DNA of 64,000 nt. It comes from Bacteroidales bacterium. Lineage in GTDB: Bacteria > Bacteroidota > Bacteroidia > Bacteroidales > M50B96. Made by a program: the position numbers and the translations under genes. The DNA lies in the NCBI GenBank assembly GCA_021740905.1, contig JAIOYV010000018.1, positions 16,491 through 80,490 on the forward strand, read 5' to 3'. The notes below the pieces were generated by a model, which had not been told where the DNA came from, made no database searches, and saw only the letters and a list, made by a program, of their open reading frames with translations. Positions 28,501 through 43,500 of this stretch are shown piece after piece. The first letter of the stretch is position 1. Each line of letters opens with the position of its first letter.

Positions 28501-31500
28501 GGTCAACTCAAATAGGATCTGATATTGTAATTGATTCCCTGTTGATTGGCGATACCGTATCGATCTCGGCTAATTACACAGTTGCAGCCGGATTGCGCGA
28601 TCTATCGGCAGTAGTCAATCCCGATTCACTCATTACCGAAGTCAGCCTGGAAAATAATGCGGCAAATCTACAACTCGATGTGCGGCCAGACCTCGCGGTT
28701 TATCAATCGGATATTAGTTTCAACGATGTGGACAGTTTCGTGATAACCACTTTCACGGTTTACAATATTGGTGGGAGCTATGCAGCAAATGTCCCGGTTC
28801 AGCTCTGGAACGGCGACCCGATTGCCCCCACCAGTTTAATGATCACCCAATTGATGGTGGACACCATTTTTGAACAAGACAATGCTGTGCTCACCTATAA
28901 TTGGATGGCTCCTTTTGGAATGACCGAATTGTTTGTGGTGGTCGATCCGGCCAATACAATAGAAGAAAAGAGCTGGCAAAACAACCAGTTCTCCATTCAG
29001 TATGTGCGTGTTGAAAAGCCTGATCTGAGCATCAGTCAGATTCAGCTCAACCCTGCTGAAGTTCAGCAATATCATCCCCTCGAAATGGCCGTCAGTGTAT
29101 CCAACACAGGAAATGCCAATGCCGTTTCAGTACAAGTCCGTTGCTATGATGGTAACCCCTTGCTGACCGGTGTGGAAATTGCCAATTCATCAATTGCTTA
29201 TATTAACGGAGGATCATCGGTAACTAAAACCCTAAGTTGGGATGTGGATGATGCAACGCTCGGATTGCATGATATTTATGTATATGTCGATCCGAACGAT
29301 ATTATCATTGAGTTGGATGAAACCAATAACCTCTCGAACTCTCCAATAACAGTTGTTGCAGACACCACATCACCAGTCTTAGCAAGCGTTCCGGTGGATT
29401 ATTATGTTTCGGTCGAAAGTGGCTCAACCTTGAACCAGTCGCTCACATTGTACAACAATGGGAATTCAACCCTGAATTATTCCATTGCAACCGAGCTGTT
29501 GCCCGACAGTATCCTAACCATGAACAACCCGGGCAATGGAGCCGGAAAATCGGCCTGGTTCGATGGCAGTGGCGATTATGTGACCACTGCCGATATCGAT
29601 TTGGCCAAATTCACCCTTGAGGCTTGGATTTATCTTACACCCGGATTCGCGACCACCGAAAATTGCATCCTCTCGAAATGGTATTATTACAACGACAACG
29701 TAAGGGAATTCCTGTTCGCTTTGCGAAGTGGCAACTACATGCGACTGAATTATTCAAGTACGGGCGGAAATGAGTTTTATCTTGATTCGCCAACCGGTTT
29801 ATTTGAAGAATATCAGTGGTATCATGTGGCAGCCACAATCGATAGTCAAATGGTACGGTTGTATGTAAATGATCAGATCGTTGCAGAAACAGTGTGGGAG
29901 AATGTGATCACTTCCAACGGGACAGGCAATGTAGTGATTGGCCGGTACAACACAAGTTGGGATTTCCATGGGCAAATTGATGAAGTCAGGATTTGGGATT
30001 ATGCCCGAAACCAGGCTGAAATTGCCTCGACCATGAATTCTGAATTGAGCGGCAACGAACCCGGACTGGTTGCCTACTGGACTATGGATAATCATTTTCT
30101 TGATTTGACCGGCAATGGGGCTAATGGCACCCCTTACGGCAATGTCTATTTCAAAGAGTCGGAAGCCCCCATTGGCTCGGCCAACTATGAGTATACTGCC
30201 TCCGGCCTGCCCAAAACAATTGGCCCCAACGCCAATGCTGTCACAGAATCTTCTATCTTGGTAAGCGATAATTATCCTGTTGGCGACCTTAACCTGATGC
30301 TGGATATTACCCATGGTTCTTTGCTCGATATGAGCATTGAATTAATTTCACCGACTGGAACTGTCCTTTCTTTGATTTCGACCGGAAGCATTAGCGGAAC
30401 AGAATTAGACAGCACAATCTTAAATGATGAAGCGCTGAATTATATTTCCACTGGTTCTTCTCCTTTTGCTTCTACTTATAAATTGAACAGCAACCTCTTA
30501 AGTATATTTGATAACGAACCGGTTGAAGGTACCTGGACACTCCGTATTACCGACCATATAAACGGAGACGGTGGTTCGCTCAACTTCTGGAAGATGATGA
30601 TCCGGAAAGCCGGGCCTGCCTGGTTGCAGGTTTCTCCATTGGAAGGAAGCATTGCTGCCGGGGCTAATGAAGTCCTGAATGTCGATTTCATTTCAGGGAA
30701 TTTGACCCCCGGTGAGTATTTCGCCAATATTATGGTAAACAGCAACGACCCGGTTACACCAGAATACATCATTCCTACAAGCACAACAATTTCCGGAAAT
30801 CCTGAGCTGATGTTGGCTATGGATACCCTCGATTTCGATACGGCCTTTGTTGGTTTCAGCAATACCATCAGCCTCGGCATAGCCAATGTAGGAAACGGAC
30901 TGGCCAATATCACCAATGTGCAATTTGCAACCTTGAATTTCTCTGCAAATCCCACTTCATTCAACATCCCGGTAGGCGAAACCTATTATCTCGATGTGCT
31001 CTTCCATCCCGATGGAACCGGTTTCGATGAAGATGTAATGACTATTGTAAGCAATGACCAGCCACGTACAGCCGTAGTTCAGGGAATTGGTTTACAGCCA
31101 CCGGCAATGACTGTGGCACCGATGGCATACAGCGATTCGCTTTCGACTGGCGAGACTTCAACACACAACATGCTGATCAGTAATTCCGGTGAATATCGGT
31201 TGGATTACCATACCCAAGCCCGGGTAGTTGCTAATTCCAGTTACAATCATATCATATATGTGGCCAACCGCAACAGCAACTCAGTTTCAGCTATCGATGT
31301 ACTGGCCGATAGTATTATCGGTACGATCACTGTACCTTATGCCCCGGTCCGGTTGACCTTGAATCCCGATGCTTCCATCCTGTGGATGAGCTATGATAAT
31401 TCTGCTGTCGTCAGCTTTATTCAGGTTTCCGAATTTTACAATCCATTGGCTGCCGTTCAGGATATTGGTGTTGCAGGAACACAAACTTCCGGGGTGGCTA

Positions 31501-34500
31501 TCTCCATCAACAACGATGGAATTTCGCATGGATATGCGTATGTGGGCAACCCGGCTATGAACACCTTAGACCGGATCAATCTCACAAACGCCCAGGTGGA
31601 AACTTTCTCTGCCACCAATGTCGATCCGGTGGATGTACTGATGGCACCCAATGGCATCGATCTCTTTGTTCTAAGTAGTTCATATCTGCATGTCTTTAAT
31701 ACCTACACCGAGGAATTCACCCAGATTGCCACCGGTTATAATACAGGCTACGGCCTGGCCATCAGCCCGGACGGAAAGTGGCTTTATACAACCGACCGGT
31801 ATTATGTAAGAAGGTATAATGCAGAGACCTATCAGTATATAAACAATATAAACCTCCTGAATTATGGTCGCGAGATTTCTCTTTCGCCTGATGGAGAATT
31901 ATTAGCCGTTGCTGACCTCAACAACAGCTACGTCCGTTTCCTCGATAATGAATTGAATCTGCTTGCGACAGTGACAAATATCAACCATCCAACCGGATTG
32001 GAAATTTCCGAGGACAATATGTATTGTTATGTCTCTGAGCGCGACGACGATGAGGTAAATCGAATTCTTCTGAATACTTTCGAGATAGATACGACATGGA
32101 ATATTCCAGTTGGAGACTATCCGCTCGGAGTGGCATTGCCTCGCAGTATTGTTGCACCTTGGGCTTATGCTGAACCGGATACAAATTCAGTGGATTCTTT
32201 GCAGTCGTTCAATGGCGATATGATTTTTGATGCATCAGGTTTGCGGAATGGAAATTATGAAGCTGAACTCTGGATTTCCAGCAATGATCCCTATCAACCA
32301 AAAATTATTGCTGATCTTAATCTTGAAGTAACGGAGGCCCCCTATATCCATGTCGATCCGGAAGCACTGATCTTCCCCGACACAATACTTACCGGATTGA
32401 CAGATACTCTAACTTTCATGGTTTATAATGAGGGCTACGATACGTTGATAGTTACTGATATTCAGAATACCAACTCAGTCTTTAGCCTTGATATGAGTGC
32501 GTTTACTCTTGCCCCAACCGATTCGCATAAGGTAACTGTAGTCTTTACACCTGACACCACAGCCTTTGAACAGGATGTGATTACCATTCTGAATAACGAC
32601 GATACAAGGCAGATTCCGGTTGAGGCCCATGGCCTGTTGGCACCCATCCTGACATTGTCGGCGACTACCATCGACCAGACCTTGCAGGTTGGAGGCAGCG
32701 CTACGCAAACATTCAATATTAGCAATATGGGCTATAGTAATCTGGAGTTTGCAGTTCAGATGACAGATTATAGTAATAATCCCAATAAATCTGCACTCTT
32801 TGATGGAAGTGGGGATTATATTACCATTCCCGATAATGATAGTCTTGATGTGGTTGGGCATGAGATTACTGTTGAGGCCTGGGTAAAATGCACCAGCTTT
32901 AGTGGGGACCTTCGCTGCGTATTAGGGAAAATTGACTGGAGTGTCACAACCAATTGGAGCTATAATATGCATATAACCGATGTAGGGGCGCTTCATTTTA
33001 ATTTTGCCAATACAAGTGGAACCCAATTCCCTCAATACAGCACTCAACATTTAAGCACAAATACATGGTATCATGTGGCGGCTACTTACGATGGTAGTTT
33101 TATCAGACTTTATATTGATGGTACTGAGGTGCTGTCATCGGCTGCCTCCGGCGATTTCAGGCAAAATACTTATCCTGTACGAATAGGTAGCTGGTATACC
33201 AGTGACCCGAATTATTTCAACGGTAGGATTGACGAAGTCAGGATTTGGCATACAGTCAGGTCGCAGGCAGAAATTCAGGGAACTGCACAAACCCGTTTAA
33301 TTGGCAACGAACCGGGATTGGTCGGATACTGGAATTTCGACGGGACAAATCCCTGGACTGATGGTGCCGGGTTTGCAGCAAATGGTACAACTTCCGGAAA
33401 TGCAACCACAACATTGGTCGATTTGGAATTATTACCCACTTGGCTTGCCTGGTCAGGAAAGGATGCCGCAGGTTTACTGCCTGGCGAAATGGATACAATC
33501 ATTTTCGATTTCAATGCCAACAACCTGATTGGGGGTGTTTACCCGGCAAATATGAGGATAAATAGTAACGACCCCCAAAATCAAATGGTTGATGTGCCAA
33601 TTACCCTTACAGTTCATGGGCAAGCTATCGTAAGTCTGTCAACTGACAGCCTCAATTTTGGGACTGTCTATGTGGGTAAATCTTCTGTTTTGGAATTCGA
33701 TATTACCAATACAGGAGATGATACCCTGCATGTCTATAATATCTTAGGATTGCCAGTCTATACCATGACACCTTCCAATTTTTATGTTTTGGTTGGCCAG
33801 ACACAAACCGTTTCGGTACAATTTACACCTCAGGCAGCTATGAATTACAATACTGTTCTGTCGATTGTCAGCGATGATCCCAATGCGCCTTCAGTAAATG
33901 TCTTTGCCGATGGACTAATGCCACCGATTATTGCCGTTGCACCGACTACTTTATCCGATACTTTATCGATGGGTGACCAGGGAAATCATACTTTGTTGAT
34001 TTCAAATACCGGTGGAAGCGATCTTAATTTTAGTTTCAACAGTAACCAATTTGGAACAGGAGTAGATGGTCCTCTGACAGTCGGAACAGGTCAGACCTAC
34101 TATACGGATAATGTTAAATCGAAAGTAGCTTGGAACAATCCATCAGGTCAAAACACAATATGGGTAAGTAATGTAAGTGGATTTGGTGCAGGTGATGAGG
34201 TCTTGATAATCACGATGCAAGATAACGACACCAACCTGACCCAAAACCTGGCAGGCCAATTTGAAACCCGTTTTGTGGATGCTATCGATGGCAATTTGTT
34301 GATACTTGATAATGACCTGCAAAATACGTATAACCAAAGCGACACGGTAAAACACCAAATTATTAAAATTCCTCAATTTACAGATGTTACTGTGGATGGA
34401 ACCATGACATGTGCTGATTGGAATGGACAGACTGGAGGAGTTCTCTTTTTCCGGGCAAATGGTACACTCACTGTTAATGCTAGTGGAGCAATCTCTGTTG

Positions 34501-37500
34501 TGGCAAAAGGCTACCGGGGTGGAGCGGCTGTGCCAAGAGGGTTTGGTGTTGCGTACCAGGGTGAATCAATATTAGGTCAAGGAACAAATACTTCGGGTGC
34601 CAATTTAAGTGGAGGCGGCCCAGGATCTCCCGGATATGGTGGTGGCTATGGAATTTCCGGTGAAGGAAGTAGTGGCGGAGTCTGCTATGGAACAAATACA
34701 CTTGAAAGACTCTATCTTGGTTCAGGTGGAGGTTCTGGTAATGCCGGCACCAATGACAATTGTGGTTCCGGTGGCGGTTTCGGCGGAGATGGCGGTGGAA
34801 TTCTGGTCGTCAAAGCTGCAAATGTTGTTGTTGATGGTATTATTACTGCCTCTGGCGGCGATGGCACAAATCCGCCATACACATCCTGCACCTGCGACGA
34901 TGATAATGGCGGAGGTGGCGGCGGAAGCGGTGGCAGCCTCATGTTGTCTGCCAATTCTCTTGTTAACAATAATCTGGTTCGTTTTAGTGGTGGAATTGGC
35001 AAAGAGGCATATTCCGAAAATGGGGCTTATGGATGTGGATACCAGGGTACTAAATACGATGGTGGGTTAGGCCGTGCTGTGATTTGTTCACCAGTATATT
35101 ACAATAATGGAACAGTAGATTCAACAGCTCTTGAAGGTATCCTGGCCTCACAACTGCCTTATTTTATCAACTTTAGTCCTGCACAGGCAACTGTTCCTCT
35201 GGGTAGCAGCCAGCTTGTAGATGTAACCATCGATGCTTCATATCTTGATGCCGGCTTATACAATTCGGATATTGAGATCATGAGCAACGACATTATAAAC
35301 CCAATTTACACTATTCCCCTTTCTCTATTGGTAGATAGTGCAATAGCTCTTGTAGTTGACCCGAGCCTGAACTTTGACGATACGTATGTTGGATCGACAA
35401 GCTCACTGCCGTTCATCCTGAAAAACACAGGAACAGATACACTGGAAATCACTGATATCAATAGTTCTGAGGTAGCGATTTTCCAGGTAAGCGACACCGC
35501 TCTTGTAATTCCGCAAAACGGGGAAGATACCGTTTGGGTAACCTTTAGTCCCGATACGGTTCTGTTCTATACTGAAACCATGAGTATACTGTCGAATGAT
35601 CCCACTGATCCGCAAAAGGATGTAATGTTGACAGGACAGGGGATTACCGATCCGGATATATATTATTCGTATATGTCAAGTGGTAGTTTTACAAAACCAC
35701 AGAATGATTCGGCAACTTTCCAGTTAATTGTGAAGAATACCGGTGGTAGCGATATGACTTACTCATTAAGCAGTGTGGATAAGTTGAGCAGCAAACCCGG
35801 GATGGCCGCTAAGTTTGATGGAAACGGGGATTACGTTGAAATCCTGGATAATCCAAGTCTCGATTTAGAAGGAAATAGTATGTCGGTGGAAGCCTGGGTA
35901 AATGTTTACTCCTTAACTTCGACATCGCAGTGTGTGATTGGTAAAATTGATTGGTCCACAACTACCGATTGGAGTTATAACATGCATATTACCAGTACAG
36001 GAGCTTTGCATTTTAATGTGGCGAATACCAATAATGAGACCTTCCCAACATATAGTGGGGATATCATTCAGCCTAACACCTGGTACCATGTAGTTGGTAC
36101 TTACGATGGTGCTTTTGTAAGGCTTTATGTGGATGGAGTGGAAGTTGGTGTTCGTTATGCTTACGGAAATATAAGACAAAATTCCTATCCTCTCCATATT
36201 GGTGCCTGGCATTCCGGAGGTCCAAATTATTTCAAGGGCGAAATTGATGAGCTCCGAATTTGGGACTATGCTTTAACATCTGAAGAAATCCAGACCAGGG
36301 CGAATACATCCCTGGGAGGAATTGATCCGGGATTGGCCGCTTACTGGAATTTTAACTACGATGCTTGGGAAGATTTAACCGGAAACAGTTTAGTCGGAAC
36401 TCCAAATGGAAATGCGCAGGTCATTGCATCCAATGCCCCATTATCAATCTTCGATGTTGTAAGCTTTAGCAGCAATGGTGGTATATTAGCCCCAAATCAG
36501 CAGGATAATTTACAGGTCACATTCAGGACAGGAAACCTTGCATTTGGCAATTACCCGGCAGATTTTATAATTGAAAGCAATGATCCGGTTGACAGTGTGG
36601 TAACATTTACCAATAACTTCACAGTGACACCTTCCGACATTTATCTTGCCCAAACATCAGTCAATGTTGATGTGGCATTAGCCGATTCCATTTCACAAAC
36701 ATTCAATATTGCCAACACCGGTTTAAGTCCTTTGACTGGTCATATATATTTGAATATCGCTGATTCCCTGGCGAATATCATCAATAAAGATTTCGACAAC
36801 GGTGTATGGAACGATTTATTTACGGATGGAGGTACGGGTGGAACAATTGGTACTTCTACCTCTTATTATCATTCATCACTACGCAGTATGAGGATTTATG
36901 CCGCTGATGCTGACAGGTATATTACCACAAGCAATTTGATTGTACATGACAGGTTGATTTTAGATTCCTGGTATCGTATTATTACTTCTGAAGGTGGTTG
37001 TGACTATCGGATTTACTGGCAAGTGAACGGGGGTGGTTTTAATTTACTGTTTGATACGCCGGATAACACCACAATGGGTTGGACGAATTACTACATCGAT
37101 CTTAGCAGCTATGTTTCAGAAGGCGATGTGGTTCAGTTCAGGTTTTTTTCAAATATATATAGCACTTCGACTTCCAACGACCAGTTTGATGTGTATATCG
37201 ATGATATTAAAATAGAACTATCGTCGGTTGACGAGTGTTTTGCTATCAATCAATCTACCTTCACGATTCCGCCTTTATCGAACCAGGATTTTACCCTGTC
37301 GTTCAACAGTCTCGATCTTCCGGTGAATACCTATAGTTTGGGAATGACCATTATTTCCAACGATCCTGATGAGGACACTTTGCTTGTACCTGTTTCCATG
37401 TTTGTGCCTTCACCCGAGATTTATGTAAATCCAGACGAATTCTACATTACCATGTACAGTGGCGATACCACCAGTCGTGGTTTCAATCTGGGGAATACCG

Positions 37501-40500
37501 GCTATTTAAGTGAATTGCATGGAGAAATAGTTCCCGTAATACCGGCTGATATAAGTGGCATTATTGATAATTTTGACGATGGTGTCTGGAATGATTTCTG
37601 GACAGCAAGCGGTTCGGGTGGTTCGGTAGGAACAACTACAAGCCAGTACCATTCATCACCCAGAAGTTTACGAATTTATGCCGCCGATAACGATAAATAT
37701 GTTACATCCGACCCGATAACCATTTCGCACCGTTTGAAGATTTCCTTCTGGTATAGGATTACCACATCGGAAGGTGGTTGCGATTTCAAGTTGTACTGGC
37801 AGAAAAATGGTGGCGGTTACGTCGAATTGTTCAATACTGCCGATAATACAACGTATGGCTGGACCTATTATGAAAATGATCTATCAAGCGAGGTAGCTGA
37901 GGATGATGTGGTTGAGTTTAGGATGTTTTCAAATATCTACTCAACCGGATCGAGTAACGATCAGCAGGATACATACATCGATGATGTGCGGATTGCATTG
38001 GGGAATGTATTGGTATTGGATGAAAGGTACTTCCATATACCGGCAGGAGTAACCGATACAAATACGGTGTTTGTCAACGCCAAAGACTTTGCTCCCGGAG
38101 CCTATACCTTCAACATACACTTCAACTCGAACGATGTGGTCACTCCCGATTTCATTATGCCTATCTATCTCACCATTAATGATGCGGCAGCTATTTGGGT
38201 TTCGGATGATACCTTATGGTTTGGGCAGCAATTTGTGGGTGGACAAGTTCCACTTACCCTTACTGTTTATAATAATGGTTCTGATACTTTGGAGATAAAT
38301 AATGTCCAGATAAATGGTACGTTCAGTTATACCGGGACTTATTCCGGTGTTGTATTGCCCGGCAACAGTCTCGAATATCAGGTACTTTTCGAACCTAATG
38401 CCATCCAGGCAGAGCAGGGTGTGATTTCATTTACCTCGAACGACCCCACGAATTATGTAAAGTATGTAGTCCTTATAGGTGAAGGTATTTCTGCGCCGGA
38501 TATTATTGTTAGCCCTGATCCGCTTGAGTTTTCAGCCCAAACACAGGACAATATCATCCAATCTGTGACAGTGAGCAATTTAGGTGGAAATAATCTGGAG
38601 TACGAATTTTATTCCCGAATGAAAACCGATTCGGCAATGTGGCATTATGCTTATTTGGTGAACCATATTGCCGGAACAATGTCGATTGTTGATCTGAACG
38701 CCATGTCGTCATCTACTTTAACAGGATATAATACAAATCCTTATGTAATTGATATGACCCGGGATGGAAAATATTGCTGGATAACAAACACCGCTCACAG
38801 TAAAATCAGTATTTATAATCTTGAAACTGGCATCTTGAAAACCATTACTGGTGTCGGAACCGACAGACGCGGGGTAGCTTTCTCGCCCAACGATTCCATT
38901 GCTTATGTAGCCGACATGGCCAACAACCGCATTGAGGTGTACAATACCAATTCGCTGGCATTGATTGCCACTTTCTCGACCAATATTGCCGATCCACAGT
39001 GGGTAGATATCACACCAGACGGACACTTCCTCTATATTTCAGATACAGGAACCGACAAGGTAATTGTGATGAACACCGAGGATTACACCGAATATGCTAC
39101 CATAAGTGGCCTTGTTGATCCCTGGGGTATTGAACTTAGCCCCGATGGAAATTGGTTTGCCGTGCGCGATGGCGATTATGTCCAGGTAGGATCGACTGCA
39201 ACCAACAGCTTTGTCGGTTCGTTCTTTGTCGATAATCCACGCACACCAAAATGGTCGCCAAATAGTAGACTGATTTATGTAGGAAGCAATGATGATTATA
39301 AAGTCCATATTTTTGAGACTGATTCATTTACCATGGTCAAAGAATTTGATTTGGCATATAAGCCCTGGTCAGTTGAAATTACCGAAGATGAGAAGTATCT
39401 GGTGGCAACTTGCTATGATAACGACCGCCTGGCTGTGATCAATCTTGAAACGGATGCAATTAATTATCTGGTGGTTGGCGATGGTCCTACTACAGTCACC
39501 ACGTTCCGCACCAAGCAGCCCATTTGGATTGAGGATATTTCTCTCATGCAGGATACCCTCATACCACTTGCAACCGACAATGTGGATATTACTTTCAATA
39601 CGACTGAAATTTCAGGAGGCGATTATTATGCTGAACTGGTTTTCGAAACAAACGATCCAGCCAGCGCTAAGTTCAACCACGATATCATAATGCACCACAA
39701 TTCGGGAGTTCCTTTCCTGTATGCTGAAAATACCATTGATTTTGAAGAAGTCTATATTGGCTATCCTGAAACTTATCAGTTGGTAATTAAGAATACCGGA
39801 ACCCTGAATTTAAGCATTACCTCGGCAGTTGCATCTCCATTGGAATTCACAACACCGGCATTGAACCTTGTGCTTGAGCCTGATTCCTCGGCTATCGTTC
39901 CCGTGATCTGCAATCCGGGACTTGTCGGGGCTTTAAATGGCACCTTGACTTTCACAACAAATGCCGGAAATACAGGGATCACTTTATTAGCCGATGCAAT
40001 GGATGCACCGGAGGTTTCGCTTAATCCAACATCAGTTTTGAAGAACATGGTTTCCGATGAAACTTCTTCCAGTACGGTGGTATTTGAAAATTCGGGTGGC
40101 AGCAACCTGGAATACTCTACCAGGGCTGGAATGCACCGGGATAAATACGTAATCGGGAACGATGCTAAAGACAAGATACTGATCTGGAATTCCGCTACAA
40201 ATACCCTTGATTCTGTCAGTTTGCCTTATTCAGGGCCATGGAGAATGAAGTACTCTCCCGATGGAAACCAACTTTGGATTACCTTCGAAGATGCTGGACG
40301 AGTAATTGTCCTTGATGCATATTCATACTCCCAGTTGGCAAATATTTATGTTCAAGGTACACGGACATCTGGTGTGGCCTTTAATCCTGCAGGCAGTATT
40401 GCTTATGTGGGTAACTGGTCGCAAAGCCGGATCGAAATTATTGATGCCCACAGTTTTGTCTGGGATGGAAGCATTACGGGTTCAGTGTCTTATCCAAAAG

Positions 40501-43500
40501 AATTGGTTAGTAATCCCGATGGTTCAAAACTCTTTGTGAGCAATCAAAACAACGATGACCTTGTGGTGATCGACTTGATGACAAACACGGTCCTCTCTGC
40601 GATTGATGGTTATAGCACCGGTTACGATCTTGCAATATCCCCCGATGGGAATTATGTGTATTGGGTCGATTTGTATTATGTGAATAAGTTCGATGTCGAT
40701 TCAAACGCCATTGTTCAAACCAGTGCCAATTTGGGTGAATTGCGTGGCATAACCATTTCAGAAGATGGAGCAACCGTCTATGTATGTGCCTACACAAACG
40801 ATAAAGTTGTGGGTCTCGAAACTACAGGATTGACTCAGGTTTCGCAATACACAGGAATCCTGAATCCCTGGGATGTGGCTTTATCCTTCGATGAATCACA
40901 ATTGCTGGTTACTGCGTCGAGCCTGAACAGGGTAGCTGTTTTTGATGTAGCTACGGCAGCAAGGCAATATTGCGACCTGGGCGCAAGCGATTTCGATTTC
41001 AGGGATATCGTTGTTCCTGAACGGATTTCATGGCTCGATTACAGTTTGTTTGATGCGACACTGGCTGCCGGTGGAGTAAATAATCTGCAATTTGATTTCA
41101 ACACCCTTGATATGCCCGTGGGTGTCTATTTTGCCGAATATGGAATTTACTCCAACGATCCGGTCAACCCTGAAGTGTACCTGCCAATTACCTTGAACGT
41201 AACTGGTCTTGCATCTCCTTATATTTCAGTTTCACCAGGAAGTCTGACTATTCCATACTTTGGCGATACCATTGAATTTGTGGTTTCCAATTCAGGAACC
41301 GGGATCCTTAACTGGGCAGCTTCTGTCAATAGTCAGTGGATGCAAATCCTGGGTGATCATACCGGAGGAGAAGGGGATACTCTAACCCTTGCTTGTGCCT
41401 TGAACCCCGGCATCAACCGGTCAGGCTTGCTAGTATTTACCTCTGCCGATGCGGGCAATAGTCCGCAGATTATTACCATAAATCAGGAGGCTTATCTCGA
41501 ACCGATCTTTACTGCCGGTTCAACCGAAATCTGTTTCGATGGACAGGTTGTATTTAGCGAGGCATCAACGGGGATAATTTCCGGGTACTTGTGGAATTTT
41601 GGAACCGATGCTGTTCCTGCCACAGCTACTACAGCCGGGCCTCATACGGTAGGATATACTTCCACCGGTTTCAAAACAATCAGCCTAACTGTTTTCCACG
41701 CAACGGGGGCCAGCGAAATTCTAACCATGACCGATTATGTGGAAGTGAACCCCTTGCCGGTTATGACCCTGGGTAACGATCTGGAAATTTGTGACGATGA
41801 AACCACAACTCTCTATCCGGGTTATTACTATCAATATTTGTGGTCGGATAACTCGGCCAACCAGAGCCTGGTGGTTTCGGAAACGGGAACCTACTCTCTT
41901 ACTGTTACTGAAATGAATGGCTGTTCCAGCACGGATGATGTGTATGTGCTGGTTCACAATTTACCCATGCCTAATCTGGGAAGTGATATCGAAATCTGCG
42001 ATGGTCAAACAAGCCTTTTATTTGCCGGTTTATTCGATAGCTATATATGGTCGAACGGGAGTACAAACCAGACAATTTTAGCCGGTGTTCAGGATACCTA
42101 TTCGGTTACCGTAACGGATCAAAATGGATGTGATAACAACGACGATGTATTCGTGACAGTTCACACTTTGCCGATTGCGAATACCGGTGCAGATCAGACT
42201 ATTTGCGAAGGGACTTGTGCAACGTTGACAGGAACAGGTGGGATCAACTATTCCTGGAGCAATGGCGGCACGGGTCAGACCAATGTGGTTTGTCCGGTTG
42301 TAAGTACACAATATACCCTTACAGTGGAAGATGGTAACTCCTGCACCAATACAGATCAGGTGATGATTTCCGTTAATCCAATGCCTTATGTCTATTTGGG
42401 TCCTGACACAATGATAAATCCCGGTGCATCCTTGTTATTGAATGCAGGTGCCGGATACATGCTGTATTTGTGGAATACCGGCGCAACAACTCAAACCATC
42501 ATGGCCAGCACTTCGGGTACTTACCTCGTGAATGTGCTTGATACAAATTCGTGTAACAATAGTGATGATATCAACATTATTGTCAGCAACGATACTACTT
42601 TGCCCATTCTTTCGGTTAGTCCGCTTATGGCAAATATTTCAGCCGCCGGTGGTTATTTTAATTTCAATATTGCCAATACCGGCTCCGGGCAACTTAATTG
42701 GCAGGCAATTGCTGCTGAACCCTGGATTCATATTAATAATCCGTCAGGTACCGGCTATAGCTACTTAATAGCAACAATTGACCAGAACCTGGGAGTTGCC
42801 AGAGTTGGAACCATAACAATATACGCACCGCTGGCATTCAATTCACCACAAACTATCGTGATTACTCAAATAGCGGGTAATTATCCACCCTGGACAGTTG
42901 TGAACACAGGCATTAATCACAGCCTATTTATTCCTTCGTCTGTGGTTCCACAAATTAACAATAGCCCTGTTGCTATCGGCGATTTCGTTGGGATATTTTT
43001 TACCGATTCACTTGGAGGGATTCATTGTGGTGGCTATGAAGCGTACACCGGTCAAAATATTCTTGTGACTGCCTGGTGCGATGATGATCAAACTTCCATT
43101 AAAGATGGATTCTCCACAGGAGAAGCATTTTCCTGGAAAATCTGGCATGCTTCAAATGGACAGGAATACAATGCAGTGGCAACCTATATGGCTCCGCCGT
43201 TGATGCCAAATGAAGGCTATTTTTATCCAAACGGAATGAGCGGTTTGCTTTCACTGGAATCCGTCAACGAGCAATTCCAGGTAATAAACCTTCCTGAGGG
43301 TTGGTCCTTCTTCTCAACCTACATTGATATGTTCGAGCCAAACATCGATAGCATGATGCAACCCATTGTTCAGGAAGTATTAATAGCAAAAGACGGGAAT
43401 GGCATGGTTTACTGGCCACTGTTTAGTTTGAATATGTTAGGAGATATAGATATTGGGGAGGGGTACCAGATTAAGATGAACTCAACACAAACCGTCACCG

